Assembly: GCF_030272615.1 (NCBI RefSeq)
Contig: NC_081412.1
Span: 694,162,083 to 694,226,082 of the forward strand
Reading direction: 5' to 3'
DNA from: Cryptomeria japonica
Taxonomy: Eukaryota; Streptophyta; Pinopsida; Cupressales; Cupressaceae
Length of the DNA: 64,000 nucleotides
Part shown: positions 22,048 through 33,655 of the stretch, in pieces
Position numbering within the stretch: position 1 is the stretch's first letter
Layout of the letters: every line of letters starts with the position of its first letter
The notes under the pieces: model-generated
Told to the model about the DNA's origin: nothing
What the model saw: the letters and a program-made list of their open reading frames with translations, nothing else
The model's database searches: none
Program-made: the position numbers and the translations under genes

Positions 22048-25000
22048 CTATGTCTCTAATGGTGGTGGTATGACTCCAAACTAATCTCTAAGATATTCAA
22101 AAGTTTCCTTAGGCAAAGGTTTTGTGAAAATATCTGCAAGTTGTTCTTTAGTATTCACATAAACCAGTTTTATCTCCTTTTCTTCAACTTTTTCTCTTAG
22201 AAAATTCAGTTTGATAGAAACATGTTTTGTTTTAGAATGTAATACCGGATTCTTAGATATATCAATTGCTGCAATGTTATCACAATATATAATAATAGGT
22301 TCCTTGCATTTTACCTTTATGTCTTTCAACATTTGCTTAAGCCATAGTACCTGTGTATAGTTAGTTGTTGTTGCAACATATTCTAATTCTACTATTGATA
22401 AAGATGTACAACTCTATCTCTTACTCAACCAAGAAACTAATCTTTTTCTAAGAAAGAATGCTCCTCCAGTGGTGCTTTTTCTATCATCCATGTCTCTTGC
22501 CCAATTTGCATCTGTGTATGTACATAGGTCAAAAATTTTATCTCTAGGATACCCTAATCCAAGATTTGCAGCACTTGTAGGTACCGGAAAATCCTTTTTA
22601 CTGCTGATTCATGATTTTCCCTAGGATTACTTTGAAAACTAGAAACAATACATACTGCATTCATAATGTCAAGCCTAGTTTGTGTCAAATACAGTAAACC
22701 TCCTATCATAGATTTGTATCTAGTTGGATTAATAGGTGTAGATTCATCCCTTTGAGATAATTTGTCATTTGTAGTCATAGGTGTGCTTACTGGTTTAGAG
22801 TTCTCCATCCCAAATTTCTTTAGTAATTCTTTCAAGTACCTGGATTGACTCAAAAATATACCTTTATCAGTCTATGAAATCTGCAATCCTAAAAAGAATT
22901 TTATTTCTCCAAACATAGACATTTCAAATTCCTGCTGCATTTTAATAGAAAATTCCTTACATAATCCATCTTCTCCTCCAAAGATTATATCATCAAAAAA
23001 TACTTCAATAATCAAGATGTCATCATTAGTTATTTTGTAATATAAATTACTATCTACATTTCCTTTAGTAAAACCAATCTTCAAAAGATACTTATCCAAC
23101 CTTGCATACCAAGCTCTTGGGGCTTGTTTCAATCCATACAGAGATTTTCTTAATCTGCAAACCATATCATTGTCATCTGTCAAAGAAAATCCATCAGGCT
23201 GTTCAATATGGACTTCCTCTTCAAGATCTCCATTTAAAAATGCACATTTAATATCCATTTGATAAACTTTGTAGTCCTTGTGAGCTGCAAAAGCCAAGAA
23301 TAATCTGACTGCCTCAATTCTGGCTACCGGTGCAAAGGTTTCATTGTAATCAACTCCTTCTTTCTGAGAATATCCCTTACACACTAGTCTTGCTTTATTT
23401 CTAACAACCTTACCATCTTCATTAAGTTTGTTTCTAAATACCCATTTGTTTCCAATTACATTTTTATCTTTAGGCCGGGGAACTAATGTCCAAGTATTAT
23501 TTTTCTCAATTTGTCCTAATTCTTCTTCCATAGCTTTAATCCAAAATTTATCTTCACATGCCTCATTGATAGATGATGGTTCAATTTCAAAAATAAGACA
23601 TACCTCTTCATTTTCCAGTCTTCCTCTTGTCATAACTCCTTTAAATTTGTTTCTAATTATCTGATCTTCAGAGTGATTTAATCTTACATATCAGGGTGTC
23701 TTAGTTTGTTGTTGTTCTTCAATTACTATGGAATCCTCTAATGATACCGGGGTAACTGGATCTTCATTCTATACTAGTGGATTTAGTGTAGGTTCATTTG
23801 TCACAATTTTTGTTGCCGGTTCAGAGTCTATATACCTTGAAGTTCCTCTAAATTGTTCATCAATCTTTACATTTGTACTCTCAACAATTTTCTACAATCT
23901 CTTATTAAAACAACTATATGCCTTTCTCTTAGATGAATAACCAAGAAATATTCCTTCATCACTTCTAGGATCAAATTTGCCAATATACTCATCTCTTCTA
24001 ATATAGCATTTACTCCCAAAAATTTTGAAATACTTAAGAGTAGGAGTATTACCAAACCATAGTTCATGAGGGGTCTTATCGGTTTCACCTTTGATGTGAA
24101 CTTTGTTGAATGTATAGACAGCAATGCTAACTACTTCTCTCCAATACACATGTTGTAGATTTGCTTTTGATAACATACTTCTTGCTGCATCCAAGATAGT
24201 TATGTTTTTCCTTTCAACAACTCCATTTTGCTGTGGTGTCCGAGGTGTTGATAATTGTCTTTTGATTCCATTCACTTCACAGAATGTATTAAAGTCCTTA
24301 GATGTGAATTCTCCTCCTTGATTTGATCTTAGACATTTGATTTTCTTACCAATTTCATTCTCAACCATTGCTTTGAATAGTTTGAACTTTCCAAGTGCTT
24401 CTGATTTTTCTCTAAGAAAAGTAACCCAACACATTCTAGAATAATCATCAATAATTAGCATGAAATATCTATCACCTTGTAAGATTTTAGTTCTATCTAG
24501 ACCACATAAATCAGTGTGAATCAAATCAAGAGCATTATTGGATTTTTCTGGAATACTTTTGAAACTATCTCTAACTTGTTTTCCAAATTGACATTCCTTA
24601 CAAATTGTATTCTAAGGTTTCACAATTTTAGGTAGATCTCTAACTGCCTTAGAAGTACTGATTTTTACCATGCAATCAAAGTTTACATGACATAGTCTCT
24701 TATTCCATAACCAACTTTTATCTATATGTAAAATCAAGCATGTCTTTTCACTATTATTGAAATGAAAGATATTACCTCTAGTCTGATTACCGGTTGCAAT
24801 TTCCAAACCAGTTCTATTCATGATTTTGCATTTTCCATTTTTAAATTGTAACTAAAATCCCTTCTCAACTAATTGACCAACACTTAAAAGATTATGCTTT
24901 AATCCTTCAACATAGTAGACATTGTCAGTGTTATTCTTACCATCAAGAGATATTGAACCCTTACCTTTGATTGATTAGGCTTTGTCATCTCCAAATCTTA

Positions 25001-26201
25001 CTAAACCTCCATTGTATTCTTGAAAGTTCAAGAATTTACCTTTTTCTCCTATCATATGATGTGAGCATCCTGAGTCAATGATCCATTCATCCTTTACTTC
25101 AACTTTGGCTGCTAGGGCTTGTTCTACTGGTTGAGCAGTAGGTGCTCGTTGATCTTCTGTTATAGCAACAAAAACCCATCCATTATTTGTTGGATCCTCA
25201 TAAGAATCATCAGTCACACCTTCATCAGCAATGTAACAAGGTTTTTCTTTGTTCTTCTTAAATCTATATCTCTGATATTCAGGATTAGGCTTGTATTTTC
25301 TTCTAGCTTCTTCTCTTAGTCTAGCATGTCTATCAGGGCATCTTGAAGCCATATGACCAATCTTATTACAGTTGAAATATTTAAAGGGTGCTTTACCTTC
25401 ATACTTACTTCCAACTGGACCTTTTAGCATTTTCTTTGCAAATAGTGCTTCAAGTTCTTGAAACTCTTCATTCTCCTTCCTAGTTTCTTCAAGTTCTCTT
25501 GCATAAAAGGATTTCTATTCTAATTTGTCAAATGATGGAGCAGATGATGTTGATTCTTTCAAGGCCAAATCTTTCTTTATAGTAGCAACATGACCAAATT
25601 CCTCAATTTCAAAGGCTGAAAGTTTTCCAATCAATGTATCCCTAGTTACTGATGTATTAGGCATTGTTCTCAACTCATTTATAGTATTAACCTTCATTTT
25701 ATATGTCGGTGGAAAACCTCTTAAGATTTTTCAAACAATTTCATCCTCACTCAAAGTTCCTCCACAACATTTAATACCCAAAACAATTTCATATACTCTT
25801 TCCATAAAAGAAGAAATCCTTTCATCTTCTTCCATTTTTAGATGTTCATACCTGACTCAGAAGCTTCCAAGTTTTGCAATATTGACTATGGAATCTCCTT
25901 CATTTAGTGTTTCCAAATGATCCCAAATAGCTTTAGCAGTAGACCTATCTGATAATCCCATGATTTGTTGATCTGATAATGCGCTCAAAAGTGCTTCTCT
26001 TGCTTTGCAATCATTCTCTTCATCTTTAGCTAGGGTAGTTGGAGTAGTCTGACCAGCTACAACAGCAGTATAACCATTCTTAGTTACTTCCTAGATGTCT
26101 TTACCAATGCAATTCAGATGTGTCTCCATCCTCATCTTCCATATCCCATAGTTGGTTCCATCAAGTTTAGGACTGCCCTTCCTGAAATAATTAGTAGACA
26201 T
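22048..26201 (-). pseudogene. C1 copia gag-pol polyprotein (decayed)
   Basis: Near full-length Ty1/copia polyprotein, start ATG 26201-26199. Order: gag (about 26201-25430), one CCHC knuckle with its first Cys changed to Tyr (YFNCNKIGHMASRC, near 25380), aspartic protease IIDSGCSHHM (near 25070), and GAG-pre-integrase LWNKRLCH. Integrase follows at 24524-23890 with HTDLCG, then LRSNQGGEF, where the usual catalytic Asp is Asn, then NGVVERKN. Reverse transcriptase is at 23633-22870 (VFFDDI in place of YVDDI) and RNase H at 22332-22081. Many in-frame TAG/TAA/TGA stops break it, for example at about 26091, 25512, 24972, 24612, 23890 and 22869. The integrase-before-RT order is diagnostic of copia. 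It cannot make active protein as it stands. Confidence 0.9.
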
Positions 26202-26243
26202 TGGATCTCCTCAAGTTGTTAAACTTCTGCAAAAGAGGACTAT

Positions 26244-26256
26244 GCTCTGATATCAA
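26244..26256 (-). other. C1 primer binding site (tRNA-iMet type)
   Basis: On the minus strand it reads ATTGATATCAGAG directly after the 5' LTR, one base off TGGTATCAGAG. The tandem copies at 40412-40425 and 41905-41918 keep the TGGTATCA form. Confidence 0.8.
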
Positions 26257-26911
26257 TTGTTAGGTCCTGGAGACAACTGAGAGGGGTGAGGGGTGGGGGT
26301 GAATTATTTGTCTAATAAACTCAAACCAAAAACTGCTTAACCAACTTAATGCTTAATACCGGTAAACCAGTGAAGTATGCTGGTAGACAGTGTTAACAGT
26401 AAATTGCTACACCAGTAAGGATTAATGCATGAAACATAGACATAAATTCATCCACAACACATAACACCAATATTTGTATGTGGAAACCCTGTAAGAGGAA
26501 AAACCATGGTGGGAAACCTTACCCACAATCAGATGATACTACTGCAGATAGTAAGTGTACATAAATAGGGTTTGCACATGCAGAAAGACCAACAGCCTAG
26601 AGCTCACTACTCAATCACAAATTGGGAGTCACACTGACTACAGTTGGATGGCTAAATCCAATAAGAATGTACTACACAAAATAGCATCTTTATATGATGG
26701 ATTCAGTACTAGTGTAATGCTGATATGCTTCTACAAAAACCTAGCTTCACCTTCAAATGATGTCTTCATGTATACCTCTGCTTAATCTCGCATATACCTT
26801 CACACAACTCTTCTTCGCATTCCACACTTGATCTTACATTTATACCATAACCTAAGACCAATTTTAGTAGGTCGGCTCTACAATATATTACAATAAAACT
26901 ATTTTACAAAC
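26257..26911 (-). repeat. C1 5' LTR, first segment
   Basis: Begins (plus strand) TGTTAGGTCCTGGAGAC and runs to the G1 insertion at 26912; the LTR resumes at 39639. Homologous to 15911-16833. Confidence 0.88.
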
Positions 26912-27280
26912 TGTAGACGTCTAAAAATGGTCAACGCTTGTGGAATCATACTTTAACATTTGCACATTGCCTTATTTTAGGGTTCTTGCGTCGCATTAAC
27001 ATTTCTTCTATGTTGTGCACTTGGTCTTTATCATTTGTGAGCATCAAGTCTTTCTTTTGCATTCCTCATTTTTATCATTTTCGAATTAGGTCTTGTCGAT
27101 AGCAATCTTCAGTCATGATTTTGGTCGATCTTATCCTATCGCATCATGGTGCGTGCTCATTTATCATCATTTTCGACATCGTCAATCCTAATCGATGATA
27201 GAATTAGGGTTTTGTCCTCTTGTCAATCTTTCAATCATCTTTAGCTTGTTAGTAATCATTTGCGATTATCAACTTGTCAA

Positions 27281-27427
27281 TTTGGTCATTTTGTGATCGA
27301 TTCGTCATTGATCCTTGTCCTTGTCAGCCTTGTCATTTTTCGATCGATTCGTCATTGATCCTTGTCCTTGTCAATCTTGTCATTTTGTGATCGATTCGTC
27401 ATCGATCCTTGTCCTTTTCAATCATGT
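27281..27427 (+). repeat. Tandem ~47 bp repeat inside the gypsy LTR
   Basis: About three units built on TTGTCATTTTGCGATCGATT followed by CGTCATCGATCCTTGTCC. The same array occurs in the G1 3' LTR (38455-38600) and, more degenerate, in the G2/G3 LTRs (48000-48260, 56300-56560). Confidence 0.8.
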
Positions 27428-28112
27428 CGATTTGCATCGATTAGTCATTGTTCCTCATCAATTAGCGCCCATCAATTTGATCTCCTTGTCAATCCTGGTC
27501 AGTTTGTCATTGATTTTTGTCAACCAATCTCAATCATTTATCAACATTGGTCCTTTGTCAATTAGAATCATGATCAAACCTACATTAATTTCTTGTTGTC
27601 TTGACCTAATTCCTTGTCCTCTTATTTCTAGGGTTTTATGATTTGTTCATTTAATCCTTTTCTTCTTCTTTGTGGGTTAAATAAATCTATTTATTTAGTC
27701 CTAGGTCTCTTTCATGAATTAATTAATGGATGAAAACCTATTAATTAATTCACCTAATTTCTATTTTCATCTTTTTCCTCAATTTTCTAATTTGCTAATT
27801 TCTATTTCTCCTATTTTCTTTAATTTTTCTAATATTTCCCCTAATTTCATTCCCTCATTTTCTCCTATGTTTATGCTTTCATTTGTTGCAATCATGGAGG
27901 CTATTTTCTCTCTTCCCTTTTGTCATGGGAATGACATTTCAATCTTGTCATAATTTGTCATACATCTTGCATAGAAACTTGTTGTAATTTGTGCATAATA
28001 TGTCATACACCTTGCATAGAAAGTGTCACACATTTGTCATAATTTTGCCGTTCTTGATTTGAATTTTCATTTATATCTCTTCATGCTAATCTTGTCCTCT
28101 CTCCAACTTGTC

Positions 28113-28119
28113 TATAAAT
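28113..28119 (+). promoter_or_regulatory. Candidate TATA box of the gypsy LTR
   Basis: TATAAAT in the context CTATAAATTGGATGATTTTC. The context is kept in the G1 3' LTR (near 39308) and in the G2/G3 LTRs (48911 and 57217), which supports a functional core promoter. Confidence 0.5.
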
Positions 28120-28438
28120 TGGATGATTTTCTTCAATGAAAGAGGAATCAATCATATTTTTGAGTAGCCTTATGCTGCGAATTTCATCTCTCAACAACTT
28201 GCTTTCCATTTGCATTTTGCACTTGTAGGTGAGATCCACATCAAATTTGAAGGTGAAAGAAGAACAATGGAGCCACATGAAGGAGATATCTACGTCGGTT
28301 TGCTTCAATTTCATTTGATTTGAATATCTTGTCTTTATGTCTTCATTGATTAGATTAGGATTGCTTTTATAGCAGCTTTAGGTTTTGTGGTTGTCCTAAT
28401 TGCTATTGTTTTGATGATTTTCAATTTCCTGATCTACA

Positions 28439-30419
28439 TTTTCTGGTGAACCTGACGTGAACTAACCCCTTAACCATGTTTTGAGTGCTTTTGAGCTATT
28501 TGTAGGTGAAAAACTCAAGAAACAGGGTGACTCAAAGCTCTCTAGACACTTATGTGCTTGTGTTAATAATTCTACGCTTGTGTTGAAGTTTTATGCACCT
28601 GTGTTGAGGCATTTTGCGCCTGTGCAAGGCTAGAAACAGAGGTGAAATTAGTTATTTTTACTTGCAAATTTGTTTGTTTTCATTCTATTTCTTGCATTCT
28701 AGTTTTTCTTTGGTACTAATTCTCTGTGCAGCATCTTGGTGTTACTTGTGACGAAGACTAAAAATGCAACTACTAATGAATCTTATGCAGGACATTGTCA
28801 AAGGCTCTCATTAAAACATCTTGCTTGTGATTTTTAAAGTAGTTACACATTTCATTTCTTAAAGGTTAATGAACACCATGCATGCTTTGTCTATTTTTAA
28901 TTTGATTGCATGTTTTAACCCTTAGAACTGGGCCTACCTCCCAATTTGCCTGGCACTTCACACAGGCATTGGTGAGAGGGAACAACCCAAAGTGGTGACG
29001 GGCTAAAGCCAAGCTCTTTTGAACCACTCTAAATAACTGTGGATGCAACAAAAGTTGTAGACAACGGGTGCTGGAATGGTATTGCGATGATTTATTCACC
29101 AGATCAATACCCACCCGAACGAATGCCCTTACTAGAATCTCTTGTTTTTAGATGCCAAATCCTTCTATCTGTTGGCTCAGGCATTGTGATATGCGCATGC
29201 TAAAGACACCTCTCATGTACTCCTTAGTTAGAGATAGAAAGTTCTAGGGAAGTGATGCCCCTTGAACTCGAAGCTTGGTATGCCTGAGAAGTGAGTGCAC
29301 TGTAAGGGGGAGCTAGTGCTACCAAGCGTCTAGCTATCTGGCTGAGTGTTGTATTTAATGGTTAGAGGATTCAACAGATATTTCCCTTGCCAGCCATAGG
29401 ATTTGTTGTGAATGTGCTTGATAGTCTTGAGTCAAAGTCAAACAAACATTTTGTCTTCTGTGATTGTCAAAGGTTAAATCAAAAATAAACTTTCAAAAGT
29501 GCTCATAATCAACTTGGGTTTTCAAAATCAACAAACTTCAATTCAAAACAAAATCCAAACAAAAGTCCAAATTTGTCCAAGTATTCATCCAACATTTGAA
29601 CATGGCTTGTCAAAACATTGAATATCTTTGTTTCAAAATTCATGTCACTTTAGGCTAGGTTTTGCATAGTCCAACTTAGGTCCTAGGGCATATTGTCATC
29701 TCCCTTCATTTTAGTCCTTTTCATTGCAGGCATCCTCATTTTGCACTTAGGTTCAAAATCACTTCCCCAAGTTTGCATTTCATTGTCATATCCAAGCTAG
29801 ATTTCCATTTAGGTGACATTCATGCATTATCCTTGTCATGCCAAAATTAGGTCTTGCCTAGGTTGCATTTTGCATATTCCAAGTCATTAGGCTTCACATA
29901 TCCTTATCATTGTATTGTCATCTTGTCTTGGCTTAATCTTGTCATATCATATCCTTAGATAATTTTCATGTCATATCCCAAGTCATTGTCATAATCATTG
30001 CCTTCTTTCATTTAGTCTAGAAAATTTGGTTTGTCAAACTTGAAAAATCAAAACTTTGGATGATACCCTAAGTTGTTGTTAGGGAGTCTTGACCTTGTCT
30101 AAAATTTGTCCTTTCATTAATATCATTTTTGTCAAACCTAGCTTAGTATCCAAGCATATAGGTGAGACATTGTCAATTTGTCCTATTGTCATTTGGTCCT
30201 TTGTCCTTTAAGGTCTTGGCTTCATTTCAACTTCCCAAGGTTGAGTCTTTAGGTTTGCATTCCAAAAAGTTTGTCCAAATCTTGACAAACAACAAAAACA
30301 TAGGTTGCATTCTTGCCATAGATTGCATTTTCATCTATTTAGGTTGCATTTCGTTGCATATCATACATCATCCTTTTAAAATAAAAATAATCCCAAAAAT
30401 ATTGCATTTGCATAGTGAC
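28439..30419 (+). other. G1 5' leader
   Basis: Noncoding leader of about 2 kb between the 5' LTR and gag. It holds a candidate primer site TGGTGAACCTGAC (28444-28456; tRNA not assigned), four degenerate ~21 bp repeats around GCxCTGTGTT (28552-28628), and a block at 28930-29401 that is also present in G3 and G4. The rest is rich in short TTGTCAT phrases and lacks convincing ORFs. Confidence 0.7.
28930..29401 (+). other. Conserved leader block, G1 copy
   Basis: Shares islands in the same order with 49659-50229 (G3) and 62981-63545 (G4): GGGCCT-CTCCC, AAC-ACCCAAAGTGG, CTTACTAGAA-CTCTTG, AATCCTTCTA, GAGAAGTGAGTG, GGAGCTAGTG, and an end near GCCAGCCATA. No ORF crosses it, so conservation is probably at the RNA level (inference). 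Confidence 0.65.
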
Positions 30420-33400
30420 ATGCCTATTGAAACAAGGTCAAAATCTAAGAAGATGGGCGAACCAACATATCAACCCATTGACAACATATCAAACTCATAG
30501 TTTCAACCTAGTAAAACATTACAAATTGAAGGTTCGTCAAACACATCATTACCACAATATGGAATGGTTCAACTTGGACCACCTACATTATATGAGCCAG
30601 TGTTTGTACCCATGAAACTGGGATATGGGAGTGTTCCACCAATGCCAAGGGAAAATGCACCTTTTGACTGGAATCAACTGAACCTGCAACATGAAATTCA
30701 AACTCAAACAATACATGAGGAACAAAATCTTTCACAAGGATTTGGTTCATATCAAGGCATTCAACAAGAAATAAATCCAAATGTATTACCAAATTCTTCA
30801 TCAGATTTCGATGCTTCTGATGATGTTGATATGCTCCTTAAAGATCCGAAGGTGACAAAAAGGATGGATAAACTCTTGAACAAGGTCTTTAAGATGTTTC
30901 CACAAAACTATCTTGATATGATGAGTAATGTGACCTCCTCAAATGAGCAAACTAATGTGCAAAAACAAAAAGGCGGTGATCTGTTAAGTTTCTCTCCACA
31001 TCCAAATGAAGAAAATGTGCAACAAGAACCTCAACACATGTTGTTGAGTAAGCGTGCTTCAAAAACTTTGACAGTGACTATTCCACAAAAGTCAACATTC
31101 GAAATAATAAACAATCCATTGTTTAATGCAACACCTTTAACACAAGATCAAATGATGGCCACACAAATGTTGACAGGTGTCCCTCAACAAGAAGTGATTC
31201 CTTGAATACCTAAAAGTGGATCCAAATCTAAGATGCAAAAAAGCTTTACGACTGGAATGCCTAATCTTACAAATGTTCAAAACAATCCTACAATGCAACA
31301 AAGTTCATATGTCCCATCAAGTTCAATATGGTTACCAAATACTCAAGTACCCATTATGCAAAATATTGTGATAGATCCTTCGATAGTGGCAACACAAAGA
31401 GCCACAAATAGTGGTGTGCACCAACAACAAGTGTTGCAACAATTGAGGAATGCACAAAAGGCACAATCAAATGTGCAAACAAGCAATGCACAACAACAAC
31501 AATATTGCATTCAACAACAAGTTGCAGTGTCTTCTGCACCATTACAAGTCAATTCAAACTTGCAACCATGACAATGGATTGGACAAAAAACACAACAAGT
31601 CAATGCAAGTGCCATACCCCATCTAAAGGAGAAACAACAAAAACCTCCCAAACAAAGTTTTTTGCAAATGATGGGATTTACATCAGGACAACAACAATTG
31701 GCACAAAGTCAGAAAATTCTGATTCATCGGCATCAACAACAACATGTGCCTCAATATGTGCCAGGAAAAACAAGTTATCATACATCAAAACCACAACTAA
31801 TGTCCATGTAATATCAACAACACCCTCAATTGCAATATCAACCAGGATACAAATGATGATCCCATCACAAGAAGCACAGTAAAAGGGTCAATGTCAAGGC
31901 ATGGCACAACCATAGCAACAAGAGCTGTATCAAGAACTTTATATGCTAGAGATACCAAAGACAACAATTTTAGAGCATCAACAGCCAATGGAGAGCATAA
32001 TGTATCGACAAAGAGTACACCCAAGAATGAATGATGAACTTCCAAAATCTTTGCTATCTGACACAATTGCACAATAGCTTGAGAAGTTGCAACGACAAAT
32101 CGACACATTGCAAACCAAAGGGACAAAGAAATTATACACAGATCAAGATTTATGTCCTAATCCATTTGACAAGAGCTTGTACATGCCTCCCTTTCCTAAG
32201 CATTTTGAGGCACCTAATTTTGAGAAATATAAAGGGAAAGGCAATCCAAAAGACCATATTCAAGCATTTTTCATAGCATGTACTGAAGTGAGCTATGAGG
32301 AAACATATTTGATGTGCTTATTCACATGAAGTCTCACAGGACAAGCCATGGATTGGTATTCACATTTTCTAGGGAACATAAAGACATGGCCAGAATTGGC
32401 TCAAAAGTTTATATCTCACTTCGCATTCAACATTGACAATGAAGTGACCATGTTAGATTTATGCAACACAAAGAAAAAGCAAGGTGAACCATTAGTGACT
32501 TTCTTACAAAGATGGAAAAGCTTGTATAGTCATTCTTCCCTAGATATACCTGAAGAACAACAAGTGAACTTATTTATTCAAAATTTGGTCCCAGAAATGA
32601 TGTATGAGCTCAAACAAAAAAGTCCTAGTACCATTGAGAAGCTCATTAAGGAAGGGATGAACATTGAAAATGCTCTTGTAGCTAAGGGACTCATTAAACT
32701 CAACAAAGACAATGACAACACAAACAATTCAGGGGACAAAAATAGATTTTGGTACAAAAACAAGAATGTCACTAATGATGGAGTTGTCGACACAAGAGCA
32801 GTGAATGCAAATCAACCCAAGTTCATGATAAAGAAATTGAGTGCTCCAAATATGTCAGCTATGCAACAAAATCAGACACAAGCAAGCAATGTTATTCAAC
32901 AGCCACAATACCAACAGTATAATCAACAACAAGGTCAGCAACAAAACCAACAATGAAAACCTTTCAAATCAAGGGATGGGCCTCCTCGACAGTTTATGCC
33001 ATTGGGAGAGCCTATTGAATCAGTAATGAAACAATTGATACAAGCAAATTTAATCAAGTTACCAGAGGTCAAGGAAGAACCATTGGTCAAGCCACATTGG
33101 TGGAATGATAATGCATATTGTGAATACCATCGGTCAAAAGGATATAAAACTGCATCATGTTTTCAATTGAAACATATGATTCAAGACTTGTTAGATCAAG
33201 GAGTAATTGAGGTAGACCCACCCAACGCAACCTCTAACACTGATCATATAATTTTCAAAACTCCTTTGCTTGATCATGACAAGGGCAAAGCATCTTCTTC
33301 AAACTCTACCCAAAAAGTGAATCTTAATTATGCAAATACTGGTTATAACAATGTCATCAATTATTTTCGAGCATCAAATGAGTATGTTTCCACCATAAGA

Positions 33401-33655
33401 ATAAAGGGACAAGGTCCTTCTTGTGCAGTCACCATTTGTCGGTCCAAAATAGTCTTGAAAGGAGCTCCTGCAATTCCTCCCAAATCAACTCCTACGAGTC
33501 AATATAATCTCCTAGATCATCTGGGAAAGACACCTGCACAAATAACAATTCTTTTGTTGTTGAAAATGTCCCCTATGCATCACGCAGTCCTAGATAAAGC
33601 TTTAACTGAGTCCACCATCCCGATAGACATTGATGTTGACCAGTTTCAAGCTTGA
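30420..33655 (+). pseudogene. G1 gag
   Basis: Gag of the gypsy element from ATG 30420 (MPIETRS). A long Gln/Asn-rich N-terminal part is followed by the retrotransposon gag domain near 32190-32700 (FEKYKGKGNPKDHIQAFF, MDWYSHF, FLQRWKSLYS). A C-terminal Cys/His motif (YCEYHRSKGYKTASCFQLKH, near 33115) is of the form seen in Tat/Athila-type gags. One frame is used up to about 31860 and another from about 32090. In-frame stops lie at 30498, 31203, 31569, 32327, 32954 and 33653; each could derive from CAG or CGA by one C-to-T change. The product would form the particle and bind RNA if intact. Confidence 0.85.

Larger units (their letters stand above)
26912..28438 (+). repeat. G1 5' LTR
   Basis: 1527 bp, TGTAGACGTC...GATCTACA. 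It contains three copies of a roughly 47 bp unit (27281-27427) and a TATA-like TATAAAT at 28113-28119. The repetitive ORFs within it are not genes. Confidence 0.92.

Noticed and set aside
27315-27641. ORFs such as 27315-27641, 38439-38820, 47937-48406 and 56242-56711 with Ser/Ile/Cys-rich products
   Set aside because: Low-complexity frames through the ~47 bp LTR minisatellite, in LTRs with no coding role.
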